Part shown: one piece after another, positions 53,977 through 61,505 of the stretch
Layout: each line of letters opens with the position of its first letter
Numbering within the stretch: position 1 is the first letter of the stretch
From: Streptomyces sp. NBC_00414
GTDB lineage: Bacteria > Actinomycetota > Actinomycetes > Streptomycetales > Streptomycetaceae
Assembly: GCF_036038375.1 (NCBI RefSeq)
Contig: NZ_CP107935.1
Coordinates: 930,001-994,000, forward strand
Direction: 5' to 3'
DNA length: 64,000 nucleotides
The notes under the pieces: model-generated
The model's input: only the letters and a program-made list of their open reading frames with translations
Told to the model about the DNA's origin: nothing
Databases searched by the model: none
Position numbers and translations under genes: made by a program

Positions 53977-54011
53977 CCGGTGTTCCGCGCGTTCACCCGC
54001 CGGAACACCGG
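53977..54011. terminator. Terminator between convergent genes
   Basis: An 11-base perfect stem (CCGGTGTTCCG / CGGAACACCGG) with a 13-base loop lies 11 bases past the flavoenzyme stop and 34 bases past the TetR stop. Its symmetry fits a bidirectional terminator. Confidence 0.75.
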
Positions 54012-54045
54012 GGCGGGGTTCCGCCGCCGGGCCGGTGTCGCCGGC

Positions 54046-54654
54046 TCACGGTGTGAGGCAGGCCTGCAGGGCGGGTGCGTACCGTTCGACGACCACGTCG
54101 AGCGGTGTCGCGCGCAGTTCTCCGCCCCGTGCGATGCCGTACATCACGCCGAGGCCGAGCAGCATGCTCAGGGCGAGTTCGGCGCGCAGGCCCGCGTCGG
54201 GGCCGTCGAGGCGCAGGACGAGCCGGTCGCTCACCTGGGTGCGGAAGTTGGTGCGGAGCGTGTCTCCCTGGTTTCCGTGGAGCGGGGCGAAGACGATCCG
54301 CAGCAGCGGGTCGGCGCCGCGTTCGCTCTGGCTGACGAGGACGTGGCGGACCATGTGACGTCCGAGGTCTTCCAGAGGCGCGTCCAGCAGTGCGGTGGCG
54401 TCCTCCTCGAAGGACATCACCTGCGCGAAGAGCGCTTCCTTGTTGCCGAAGTACTTCATGATCAGAGGGGGGCTGACACCGGCCCGTTCGGCCACGGCCT
54501 TCAGCGTGATGTCCCCGTGGGCGTGCCGCGCGAGGAGGTGGCGGGCGGCGCGGAGGATCGCCGCTTTGGTGGCTTCGGCGTCCCGGCGGTTCGGGCCGCC
54601 GTCCGGGGCCGTCCCGGTCGTAGCCGTCACCGTCGCGGTCTTCGAGGACCTCAT
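54046..54654 (-). CDS. TetR-family regulator co-transcribed with an MFS exporter
   Basis: The 202-residue TetR protein has its helix-turn-helix at about 25-72 (EATKAAILRAARHLLARHAHGDITLKAVAERAGVSPPLIMKYFGNKEALFAQVM). An all-helical ligand domain follows. Its ATG overlaps the stop of the upstream MFS gene (ATGA), and GGAG lies a few bases before it. The operator palindromes near 56192-56288 upstream of the MFS gene are probably its targets. The ligand is unknown, presumably a substrate of the exporter. Confidence 0.91.
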   Translation of the reverse strand: MRSSKTATVTATTGTAPDGGPNRRDAEATKAAILRAARHLLARHAHGDITLKAVAERAGVSPPLIMKYFGNKEALFAQVMSFEEDATALLDAPLEDLGRHMVRHVLVSQSERGADPLLRIVFAPLHGNQGDTLRTNFRTQVSDRLVLRLDGPDAGLRAELALSMLLGLGVMYGIARGGELRATPLDVVVERYAPALQACLTP

Positions 54655-56162
54655 GATTCTCCTGCTCCCTCCAGCGACCTGGCCGCGGCCCGTCCGCCGC
54701 GCCGCCGGCGTGACGACCGGCCGATCTTCTCCGGCGTGCTGCTCCCCGGTATCGCCAGGGCCATCGCACACCCGGCCAGTGCGACCGCCCCGGCCATCGC
54801 GAAGGCCAGCAGATAGCCCCGCAGGCTGGGCAGGAGCAGTCCGCCGACCGGGCTGATGTGATGCACCAGTATGGCGGCCACGGCGGCACTGCACACGGCC
54901 TGGCCGATGGTTCGCATCAGCACGTTGACACCGCTCGCCGAACCGGTCTGCGCGGCGGGTACGGCGCCCAGGATCAGCGTGGGAAGGGCCGAGTAGGCGA
55001 GAGCCGTACCCGCCGACACGATGGCGCCGCCCAGGATGATCACCCACAGGTCGCGGCTGTCCAGGATCCGTATGCCGTACCCGCACGCGATGACGACGGC
55101 CCCCAGGGCGAGTGTCACGCGGGGGCCGCGCGACAACGAGATACGGGCGGAGACCGGGGACAGGAACAGCATGATGACGCCGCTGGGCAGCAGGCACAGC
55201 CCGGCGCCGACGATCGACAGGCCCAGCCCGTATCCGGTGCCTTTGGGCGCCTGTACGAGCTGGGCCGTGACCAGGGAGTTGGCGTAGAAGGAGAATCCGA
55301 CGAGGAGCGCGGTCAGGTGCGGCAGCGCGACGCGTGGTTGGGCGGCCAGCCTGAGGTCGACCAACGGCCGTTCGGCGCGCAGTTGCTGCCACCACCACAG
55401 GGCCAGGGAGAGCGCGAAGCCCGCGAACAGCACGATCACCGGCACGCTGGCCCACCCCCATTCACCGCCCTGCGAAACCGCCAGGAGCAGGCAGACGAGC
55501 ACCGTGGCCAGGCCGAGCGCGCCGAGCGTGTCGAACCGGCCCGGGTGCCGTACGGCCGACTCGTCCACCGCCCACCAGGCGAGGGCGATCCCCGCCGCGC
55601 CCAGCGCGGCCGACACCCAGAACATGGTGTGCCAGTCCGCGTACTGCACGATGAGTGCCGCGAGCGGCAGGCCCAGCGCGGCGCCGATGCCGACCGTGGA
55701 ACTCATCAGGGCGACGGCGGAGACGGTGCGCTCGGGCGGCAGTACGTCACGGAGGATGCTGATCGACAGGGGCACCACGGCCGCCGCGGCGCCCTGGAGC
55801 GCCCGCGCCGCGATGAGCACCCGGATGTCCGAGGTCAGCGCGCACAGCACCGACCCGGCCGTCATCAGCGAGAGGGCCATGATGAGGACGCGCTTCTTGC
55901 CGTACATGTCCCCGGCCCGGCCGAGCACCGGCGTCAGCACGGCGCCCGCGAGGAGCGTCGCGGTGACGGTCCACGACACGGCGGCCGCGGAGGATCCGGT
56001 CAGCCTCGGCAGGTCGGGGAGCAGCGGTACGACGGCGGTCTGCATGACCGCCATCAGGATTCCGCCGTACGCGAGGACGGGAACCGTCAGTCGGGCCCGG
56101 AGCCCCTCCGGGGACGCGGACTTCCTGGTTCGGGAAGGCTCCTTGGGTGTCGGATCCTGCAT
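54651..56162 (-). CDS. MFS exporter, DHA2-like (14-TM)
   Basis: The 503-residue membrane transporter has an N-terminal helix near VLAYGGILMAVMQTAVVPLLPDL and motif A GRAGDMYGKKRVLIMALSLM. The motif C-like segment is GIGAALGLPLAALIV, and many further helices fit the 14-TM DHA2 family. The ATG at 56162 begins MQDPTPKEPS; a longer start would run into the operator palindrome. It is translated with its TetR regulator through an ATGA overlap. The substrate is unknown. Confidence 0.91.
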   Translation of the reverse strand: MQDPTPKEPSRTRKSASPEGLRARLTVPVLAYGGILMAVMQTAVVPLLPDLPRLTGSSAAAVSWTVTATLLAGAVLTPVLGRAGDMYGKKRVLIMALSLMTAGSVLCALTSDIRVLIAARALQGAAAAVVPLSISILRDVLPPERTVSAVALMSSTVGIGAALGLPLAALIVQYADWHTMFWVSAALGAAGIALAWWAVDESAVRHPGRFDTLGALGLATVLVCLLLAVSQGGEWGWASVPVIVLFAGFALSLALWWWQQLRAERPLVDLRLAAQPRVALPHLTALLVGFSFYANSLVTAQLVQAPKGTGYGLGLSIVGAGLCLLPSGVIMLFLSPVSARISLSRGPRVTLALGAVVIACGYGIRILDSRDLWVIILGGAIVSAGTALAYSALPTLILGAVPAAQTGSASGVNVLMRTIGQAVCSAAVAAILVHHISPVGGLLLPSLRGYLLAFAMAGAVALAGCAMALAIPGSSTPEKIGRSSRRRRGGRAAARSLEGAGES

Positions 56163-56191
56163 GGCACTTCCCCGAACGCGAGACACGGCAT

Positions 56192-56288
56192 GGTGAACAG
56201 CCATTCACCTTAGTTCATGAATGGCTGTTCACCAACTGCCCGGAGGCATTCGGAACGGTTTGAAATCTCTGGTGAATTTCCATTCACC
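56192..56288. promoter_or_regulatory. TetR operators upstream of the MFS/TetR operon
   Basis: Two perfect sites of the form GGTGAA-N6-TTCACC lie at 56192-56209 and 56271-56288. A third, with one degenerate half, lies at 56216-56233. The first and third overlap in a larger palindrome with 17-base arms (TGGTGAACAGCCATTCA and its complement, ten-base spacer, 56191-56234). The first site is 30 bases before the MFS start. They are very likely bound by the TetR protein of the operon. Confidence 0.75.
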
Positions 56289-56347
56289 CAATATCGCGAT
56301 CAATGTGGGCCGCCCCTGTTCCCCTGTTCGCCCCGCGTCCGTTCTCG

Positions 56348-56860
56348 CTAGGACGCCTTCGGGCCGGGCGGGCCGGGGGCCGCCGTGCCTGCGGCGTCCA
56401 GGTCCTCGATGGTCCCGCCGACCTTCGCGCGCAGCGTCGCGAGCGTCTTCGGCTTCGCGCTGATGGCCCACTGCGGGCCGACCAGGTACTTGCCTCCGTA
56501 GAGGGAGGCGCTGTCGAGCCAGGTCAGCTTGTACTTCTCCGCGGGGAAGGTCGTGATGAGGTATTCGCCCTCGGCGGTGTCGCAGACGCCCTCGCGCAGT
56601 TCGTCCGCGTCGGTCCGGATCTTGACCTTGCAGCCGGTCAGGTCGGCGATCACCTCGACCTTCGCCGGTGCCACCACACCGGCGGAGGGGGCGGACATCG
56701 CGGAGGTCTCCGCCTGACTGCCCTTGGCGTCGCCGTCCTCGTCCCCGCCGCAGGCCGTGGCCAGCGGCAGCAGAGCCAGACCGCCGACCAGGGCGACGGC
56801 GCGCACTGCGCGGGCGACAAGGGCGCGGCCGGTACGTCCTCGCTGTGGCTGCTGTGGCAC
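56348..56860 (-). CDS. Putative lipoprotein of unknown function
   Basis: The 170-residue exported protein has a signal ending in a lipobox (VALVGGLALLPLATACGGDED, with the lipidated Cys). A short acidic linker and a domain of about 115 residues follow, with two cysteines (LTGCKVKIRTDADELREGVCDTAEGEYLITTF) that may pair. The tail is Pro/Gly-rich. I do not recognise the domain. GGAGAGG lies just before the GTG at 56860, which is preferred to an upstream ATG at 56941. It is downstream of the GH64 gene on the same strand with a 108-base gap. Confidence 0.72.
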   Translation of the reverse strand: MPQQPQRGRTGRALVARAVRAVALVGGLALLPLATACGGDEDGDAKGSQAETSAMSAPSAGVVAPAKVEVIADLTGCKVKIRTDADELREGVCDTAEGEYLITTFPAEKYKLTWLDSASLYGGKYLVGPQWAISAKPKTLATLRAKVGGTIEDLDAAGTAAPGPPGPKAS

Positions 56861-56968
56861 GTGCCTCTCCGTATCCGTGCTGGTCCCGCGCGAGCGGGCA
56901 GTGTCCACCAGGGATACGGAAGAGGCGTTCGGGCCGTTCACCGACCGTGCCCGGCTCTGCCGGTCCGC

Positions 56969-58165
56969 TCAGCTGAACGGGTCGAGCGTGATGTACGCCG
57001 TCTGCGGGTTGCCGTCGTTGACCAGCGACTCATGGGCGCCGACGTCGTCGAAGGCGAAGCCGTAGGCCTTGCCGTCGGCCATCTGCTCGTGGATCTTCTT
57101 GGAGTAGTGGTTGGTCACCGCGTCCTGGTAGAAACCGGCCGAACTGCTGTCGGGCTGGTTGGGGTTGGTGAGGAGCGTGGAGCGGTTGTAGCCCGCGCAC
57201 AGGGTGCGGGAGATCGGGCCGCGGACGAGGTCGTTGGGCGCGTCCAGGTACTTGTAGCAGCCGAAGACACTGTCCGAGTCCGGCTTCTGGAAGGTGGTGA
57301 CGACGGCGCCGGAGCTGTTGGTGAAGTTCATGACGTTGCCGGAGACCCTGCCGAAGTACTTGGTGCCGGGTTGGTCCTTGAACGGTGTCACCGTCAGGGT
57401 GGAGCCGGCGTACTTGGTCCACACCCGGTTGATGTAGTCGTTCATGACGGTGCTCGGCAGAGCGCCCGCCTCGATGCCGTGGCCCGGCGCGAGGGCTCGC
57501 AGGACGGTGCCGTCCGAACGGGTCCTGATGAGGTTGGCCCAGCCGCCGGACTGACTCCGCAGGGAGTTGAAGAAGGCGTTGTAACCGCCCGCCTTCAGGT
57601 GCCCGGTGGTCTTGACCGTCCCCGCGGCGGTCTTGACGCCGACCGCGTACGGGGCCGAGAACATGTCGACCTGAGTGCTGTTGATCCACAGCCCTCCGTC
57701 GTTCAGGGTGTACTCGGTCCAGTTGAAGAGGATGTTCGCGTTCGGGTCGCTCGGGTTCTGCACCGCGGGCTGCACGAGACCGCCGGTGGTCAGCTTGAAG
57801 ACCAGCTTCTGGCCGTACGAGAAGTAGACCCGGCCGGAGAACTTCGGCATGCGGATCGTCTTGGTCTGGCCGTTGGCCGGTCCGGCGATCGAGGCGTCGG
57901 GCGCGGGGGTCGGCGGGTTGCCGCCCGCGGGCCAGGCGTGGAAGGTGCCGTTCGCGTCGGCCCAGCCCTGCTGGCCGGTCGAGAGCAGGGTTCCGATGAC
58001 GTAGACGTAGACCTGGTCGCCGCGCCCGGAGTTGTTCTTGAGTTCGAGCGGGATGGTCGTCGGCACCGCCGCCTCGGCATGGGACACGGGGCCCAGCGCC
58101 GTGATTCCCGTGCCGACGGCCGCCGCGGCGACCAGGGCCACCAGCGTTTTTCTTAGGGCAAGCAC
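56969..58165 (-). CDS. Secreted endo-beta-1,3-glucanase, GH64
   Basis: The 398-residue laminarinase belongs to the laminaripentaose-producing GH64 family. The signal peptide is KTLVALVAAAAVGTGITALGPVSHAEAA. The barrel-like catalytic region contains VPLELKNNSGRGDQVYVYVIG-type start, FSGRVYFSYGQKL, INSTQVDMFSAPYAVGV and HGIEAGALPSTVMNDYINRVW, where the catalytic acid and base of the family lie. It ends YGFAFDDVGAHESLVNDGNPQTAYITLDPF, the usual C-terminus. No binding module is attached. AGGAGG precedes the GTG start. A CebR-like palindrome lies 43 bases upstream. Confidence 0.94.
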   Translation of the reverse strand: MLALRKTLVALVAAAAVGTGITALGPVSHAEAAVPTTIPLELKNNSGRGDQVYVYVIGTLLSTGQQGWADANGTFHAWPAGGNPPTPAPDASIAGPANGQTKTIRMPKFSGRVYFSYGQKLVFKLTTGGLVQPAVQNPSDPNANILFNWTEYTLNDGGLWINSTQVDMFSAPYAVGVKTAAGTVKTTGHLKAGGYNAFFNSLRSQSGGWANLIRTRSDGTVLRALAPGHGIEAGALPSTVMNDYINRVWTKYAGSTLTVTPFKDQPGTKYFGRVSGNVMNFTNSSGAVVTTFQKPDSDSVFGCYKYLDAPNDLVRGPISRTLCAGYNRSTLLTNPNQPDSSSAGFYQDAVTNHYSKKIHEQMADGKAYGFAFDDVGAHESLVNDGNPQTAYITLDPFS

Positions 58166-58207
58166 GCTCGTCCTCCTGCCATGTGGAAGCGGATCATTCT
58201 GTTCCTA

Positions 58208-58221
58208 TGAGAGCGCTCTCA
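58208..58221 (-). promoter_or_regulatory. CebR-type LacI operator upstream of GH64
   Basis: TGAGAGCGCTCTCA is a perfect 14-base palindrome, 43-56 bases before the GH64 start. It differs from the CebR/CelR site TGGGAGCGCTCCCA at two symmetrical positions. LacI-family regulators of glucan use bind such sites in actinomycetes. The regulator is not encoded in this window. Confidence 0.65.
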
Positions 58222-58310
58222 GAGTGCTCCGATGAGGAGGACACGTCAAGGTCTAGACCAACATCGGTTTCCGCCGCTTCGCGGAGCGAGCGGCCCGCGC
58301 ACGAGCGCGG

Positions 58311-58342
58311 CCCGGCAGCGCCGACTCATTGGCACTGCCGGG
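58311..58342 (-). terminator. Terminator after the propeller-protein gene
   Basis: CCCGGCAG-c-GCC and GGC-a-CTGCCGGG pair with one internal mismatch around an eight-base loop. The hairpin lies 37 bases beyond the stop codon of the minus-strand gene ending at 58379, just before the GH64 promoter region. Confidence 0.7.
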
Positions 58343-58378
58343 CGATGCCTGGCGGGTACGCGCGGCTGGTGCGGCCCG

Positions 58379-59494
58379 TCAGCCGCGGGCCATCGCGATG
58401 GAACCGGCGAGCCGCTCCCCCGCCTCGTAGATCATGTACGGGACGCCACCGTCCGTACCGAACGACGGGGCGGCTGCGCGGCCGTTCTCCGGCGCCGCGC
58501 TCCGGGAGTTGTAGAAGACCCCGAGGTGCGTGCGCTTGCTGAAGTCGTTGCCGACCTCGGTGATCATGATGTCGCCGCCGCTCGACTTGTCCTTGTTGTA
58601 GACGACGTACGTGCTGTTGTTGCGGTACAGCAGGTGAGGGCCGCCGACGTTCACGGCGCCGACGTCCGTGTGCCGGACGAGCGGCTGCTGGTCGAAGGTC
58701 CAGTTGCGCCCGTCGGCCGACCAGCCCCAGTGGATGTCGCGGTGGTTGGTGGTGTTGTTCAGCATGAAGACCATCACGAAGTGGGCGCCGCGGGACGGCA
58801 GTTCGTGCGCGAAGACGCGGGCGTACGACGTCTCGGTGGTGCCGCTGGGCAGCATGGACGTGGACAGGACGACCTTGTCGTAGGTGAAGTTGATGCCGTC
58901 CTTGGAGCGGGCCAGACGTGTCGTCGTGTTCTCCCCGTGGAAGTACATCCACATTTCCTTGGAGCTCTCGATCCACATCACGTGTGCGGACGCGACATGG
59001 CTGACGTTGTAGTGCGGCGCCCAGTTGTTGGAGACGATCGGGTTGTTCGGGTACTCCGTGAAGGGGCCCTCAAGGGAGTCCCCGTAGGCCAGGCAGATGC
59101 CGCCGGGCGCGTCGTGCGGCCCGTAGTACAGGTAGTACTTGCCCAGGGGGTTGGAGAGGCGGCCGGCCGTGCCCCGGATGCACGGGAAGATGATCTCGCC
59201 CGTCGGGTTGTACTTCAGCTGGGACGGTGTGAGCAGGGTGCGTACGTACTTGTAGTCGGGGAAGCCGCCGGGCGCCGCGGCTACTGCCGGGGCGGCGGTC
59301 CCGTCCGCGGTGAGGGCGGACGCGGCCGGGGCGGCGGTCCCGTCCGTGGTGAGGGCGGACGCGGCCGGGGCGGCGGTCCCGTCCGCGGTGAGGGCGGACG
59401 CGGCCGGGGCGGTGAGCCCGCCCACGGTCAGGGCGGCGCCGGTGGCGGCACCGGCACGCAGGAACAGACGACGGCCGGGACGCGGCTCGTTCAT
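58379..59494 (-). CDS. Secreted five-bladed beta-propeller, GH43/GH32-clan-like
   Basis: The 371-residue exported protein has a twin-arginine signal (RPGRRLFLRAGAATGAALTVGG). Three copies of a 13-residue Ala/Thr repeat form a linker, then a propeller of about 290 residues. Its strand-turn units include LGKYYLYYGPHDAPGGICLAYGDSLEGPFTEYPNNPIV, ARSKDGINFTYDKVVLS and GWSADGRNWTFDQQPL. This is the pattern of GH43 or GH32/68-like glycosidases. I cannot place it in a family or point to all three catalytic acids, so activity is unproven. It precedes the GH64 gene on the same strand. Confidence 0.7.
   Translation of the reverse strand: MNEPRPGRRLFLRAGAATGAALTVGGLTAPAASALTADGTAAPAASALTTDGTAAPAASALTADGTAAPAVAAAPGGFPDYKYVRTLLTPSQLKYNPTGEIIFPCIRGTAGRLSNPLGKYYLYYGPHDAPGGICLAYGDSLEGPFTEYPNNPIVSNNWAPHYNVSHVASAHVMWIESSKEMWMYFHGENTTTRLARSKDGINFTYDKVVLSTSMLPSGTTETSYARVFAHELPSRGAHFVMVFMLNNTTNHRDIHWGWSADGRNWTFDQQPLVRHTDVGAVNVGGPHLLYRNNSTYVVYNKDKSSGGDIMITEVGNDFSKRTHLGVFYNSRSAAPENGRAAAPSFGTDGGVPYMIYEAGERLAGSIAMARG
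59280..59410 (-). repeat. 39-base tandem repeat in the propeller-protein linker
   Basis: Three nearly identical 39-base units encode SALTADGTAAPAA in tandem, just after the export signal of the protein starting at 59494. They differ at about one base each, so the expansion is recent. Confidence 0.92.
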
Positions 59495-59570
59495 GGTCGA
59501 CTCCAGGAAGAGAAGCGGGCGTGCTGACGGGAGTTGCGGTGCACAGGCCACGACCGGTCGTGGCCGCCGG

Positions 59571-60857
59571 TCAGAGGTAGGTGGCGGCGGTGACGCACAG
59601 CCCGCCCAGGGCGACGGCCCATACATAGGGCAAGGTGCGCACCATGACCTGCTGCGGGGTGACGCCGGCGTACTGGGCGGCCCACACCGTCTGGGTGCTG
59701 GTGGGGTCGGCGACGCCGAAGACCTGGTTGTACGAGGTGGCCATGCCGAGGACGACCGCGGCCGGGTAGATCCCGGTGGAGATGAGGACACCGGCGATAC
59801 CGGCACCCAGTCCGAACACGTTCAGCGGCCCCCGGTACAGGCACAGCGGCACGAGCAGGGTGAAGACGCCCACGAACAGCACGGCGTTCTGCGGACTGAC
59901 CGCCTTCACCAGTGGTTCGAGCGCCTCGACCGCGCCGGGAAGTTTCACCGCGGCCAGCAGGATGCCGATGGCGATGAACAGGGCGATCGGCGGGGCCGCC
60001 ACCTCGAAACCGCCGTACAGGGTGCGCAGCAGCCGCTTGTTCATCTCCCGGGGGCGGGTGGTGGTGACCAGCGCGTACAGGACGCCCGCCAACAGGGAGG
60101 GGATGATGGCGAGTTCGAAGCCCAGGGCGAGGATCAGCGGCACCGCCGGGGTGAGCAGCGCGTACCAGGGGGCGTCACCCAGCCGCTGCCTGCGGCTCGG
60201 CGAACTCGGCTTTTCCTGGAGCGACTTGAGGGACCAGGTGTGCTCCACGCCCCGTCGGCGCGACTCGACGAACACGTACAGGAGCGCGGCCACCAGGGCG
60301 AACGGGAACAGCTTCACCATGAAGCCGCGGACGGTCGGCACGGGCAGTTCGAGAGCGGTGGAGAAGAACTGCCACAGCGGCAGCTCGAAGGGGATGCCCA
60401 CCGCGATGCCCATGAGGATGGTTCCGGCCGCGGTCACCTTCGGGATGCCCACCGCGATCATGGCAGGGATGCCGATGAGCCCGGCGAGCATCGCGGCGGG
60501 AGCGGATCCGGTGACGGTGCCGACGAGCGCGGAGACCGCCAGCACACCGAGGGCCACGACGACCGGCCGGTCACCGCCGAACTCGACGATCTTGCGTACG
60601 AGGGTGGCGGCGACCCCCGTCTCCTCCAGGAGCTTGCCGAGCCACGACCCCAGCACGATGGCGATCATGGTGGCGGCCAGCGCGGGCGCGCCCTCCTGGA
60701 GCACCGTGTCGATGACGCTGTTCTTGCCGGTCAGCGGTGCGCCGGCGACGAAGGCGATGACGACGGCGAGGATGACGAGCGCGAACGCCGTGGGCAGTTT
60801 GCGGGTGAGCATGGCGGCGACTCCCGCGGCCATGACGAGCAGGATGAGGACACCCAT
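59571..60857 (-). CDS. Citrate/GntP-type (IT superfamily) membrane permease
   Basis: The 428-residue membrane protein has about eleven hydrophobic segments, beginning MGVLILLVMAAGVAAMLTRKLPTAFALVILAVVIAFVAG. The re-entrant-like loops GTVTGSAPAAMLAGLIGIPAMIAVG and LYRGPLNVFGLGAGIAGVLISTGIYP fit the ion-transporter superfamily that imports organic acids. It is last in the operon with the HExxH gene and the hydantoinase. A carboxylated substrate such as 5-oxoproline or a hydantoin product is plausible by context only. Confidence 0.8.
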   Translation of the reverse strand: MGVLILLVMAAGVAAMLTRKLPTAFALVILAVVIAFVAGAPLTGKNSVIDTVLQEGAPALAATMIAIVLGSWLGKLLEETGVAATLVRKIVEFGGDRPVVVALGVLAVSALVGTVTGSAPAAMLAGLIGIPAMIAVGIPKVTAAGTILMGIAVGIPFELPLWQFFSTALELPVPTVRGFMVKLFPFALVAALLYVFVESRRRGVEHTWSLKSLQEKPSSPSRRQRLGDAPWYALLTPAVPLILALGFELAIIPSLLAGVLYALVTTTRPREMNKRLLRTLYGGFEVAAPPIALFIAIGILLAAVKLPGAVEALEPLVKAVSPQNAVLFVGVFTLLVPLCLYRGPLNVFGLGAGIAGVLISTGIYPAAVVLGMATSYNQVFGVADPTSTQTVWAAQYAGVTPQQVMVRTLPYVWAVALGGLCVTAATYL

Positions 60858-60860
60858 GGC

Positions 60861-61505
60861 TCAGTTCTCTCTTCTTGGCGCGCCGACGGCGGCGGCGAGC
60901 GCGGCGGTCAGCAGGAGGGGGCTGCGGCCGAGTCCGCAGACGGTACGGGCGTAGGCGTGGGCGGCGATCTCCTCGGCCCCGGCGACATGGGCGAGGACGC
61001 GGAAGCGGCCGAGCCGCAGCGCGGTGTGCCCGATCGCCTCCTTGAGCGCGGCCCGCGTCTCCTTGTGGTGGAAGTGCTCGTGCGCGCTCTCGTGGGCGAG
61101 GGCCGCGGCGCGTACGGATCCCACCGGATACCAGGAGCGCCAGCCGAGTTCGTCGATGAGCCGCTCGGCCCGGTCGACGGTGTCGAGGCAGATCTCGACG
61201 GTGGCGGGCCGCGAGGTGTAGCGGGCGAGCAGCAACTCGTCGAGTCCGTCGTCGCGTTCCACGATCCGGGCGCGGCACGGCCCGGGTTCGAGGGCGGCGC
61301 CGAACGCGTCGGCCGCCTCGGCCCACCGGCGCAGCAGGGCGGGATCCCGTCCCTCGTGGGTGGGCGTGCCGGCGAGCAGGCGCACCGCGAGATCGAGGTC
61401 GTCGGTCTCGCCGGTGTCCTTCGGCTCGTGCGTGTCGTGCGTGGCCGGGTCGGCAACGGGTTCGTGGGTCTTCCCCGTCTCCGCCGTCGCGAGGGAGCGG
61501 TTCAT
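60861..61505 (-). CDS. Unrecognised protein with an HExxH motif
   Basis: The 214-residue soluble protein has a polar N-terminal 40 residues, then an alpha/beta domain. A helix reads AAALAHESAHEHFHHKETRAAL, where His138-Glu139-x-x-His142 is a metalloprotease-like HExxH. A glutamate that could be the third ligand occurs in AGAEEIAAHAYART (178-179). This spacing is like that of gluzincins. I do not recognise the family and no signal peptide is seen. Its ATG overlaps the hydantoinase stop (ATGA), and the permease begins three bases after its own stop, so it is a firm member of the operon. Confidence 0.78.
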   Translation of the reverse strand: MNRSLATAETGKTHEPVADPATHDTHEPKDTGETDDLDLAVRLLAGTPTHEGRDPALLRRWAEAADAFGAALEPGPCRARIVERDDGLDELLLARYTSRPATVEICLDTVDRAERLIDELGWRSWYPVGSVRAAALAHESAHEHFHHKETRAALKEAIGHTALRLGRFRVLAHVAGAEEIAAHAYARTVCGLGRSPLLLTAALAAAVGAPRREN

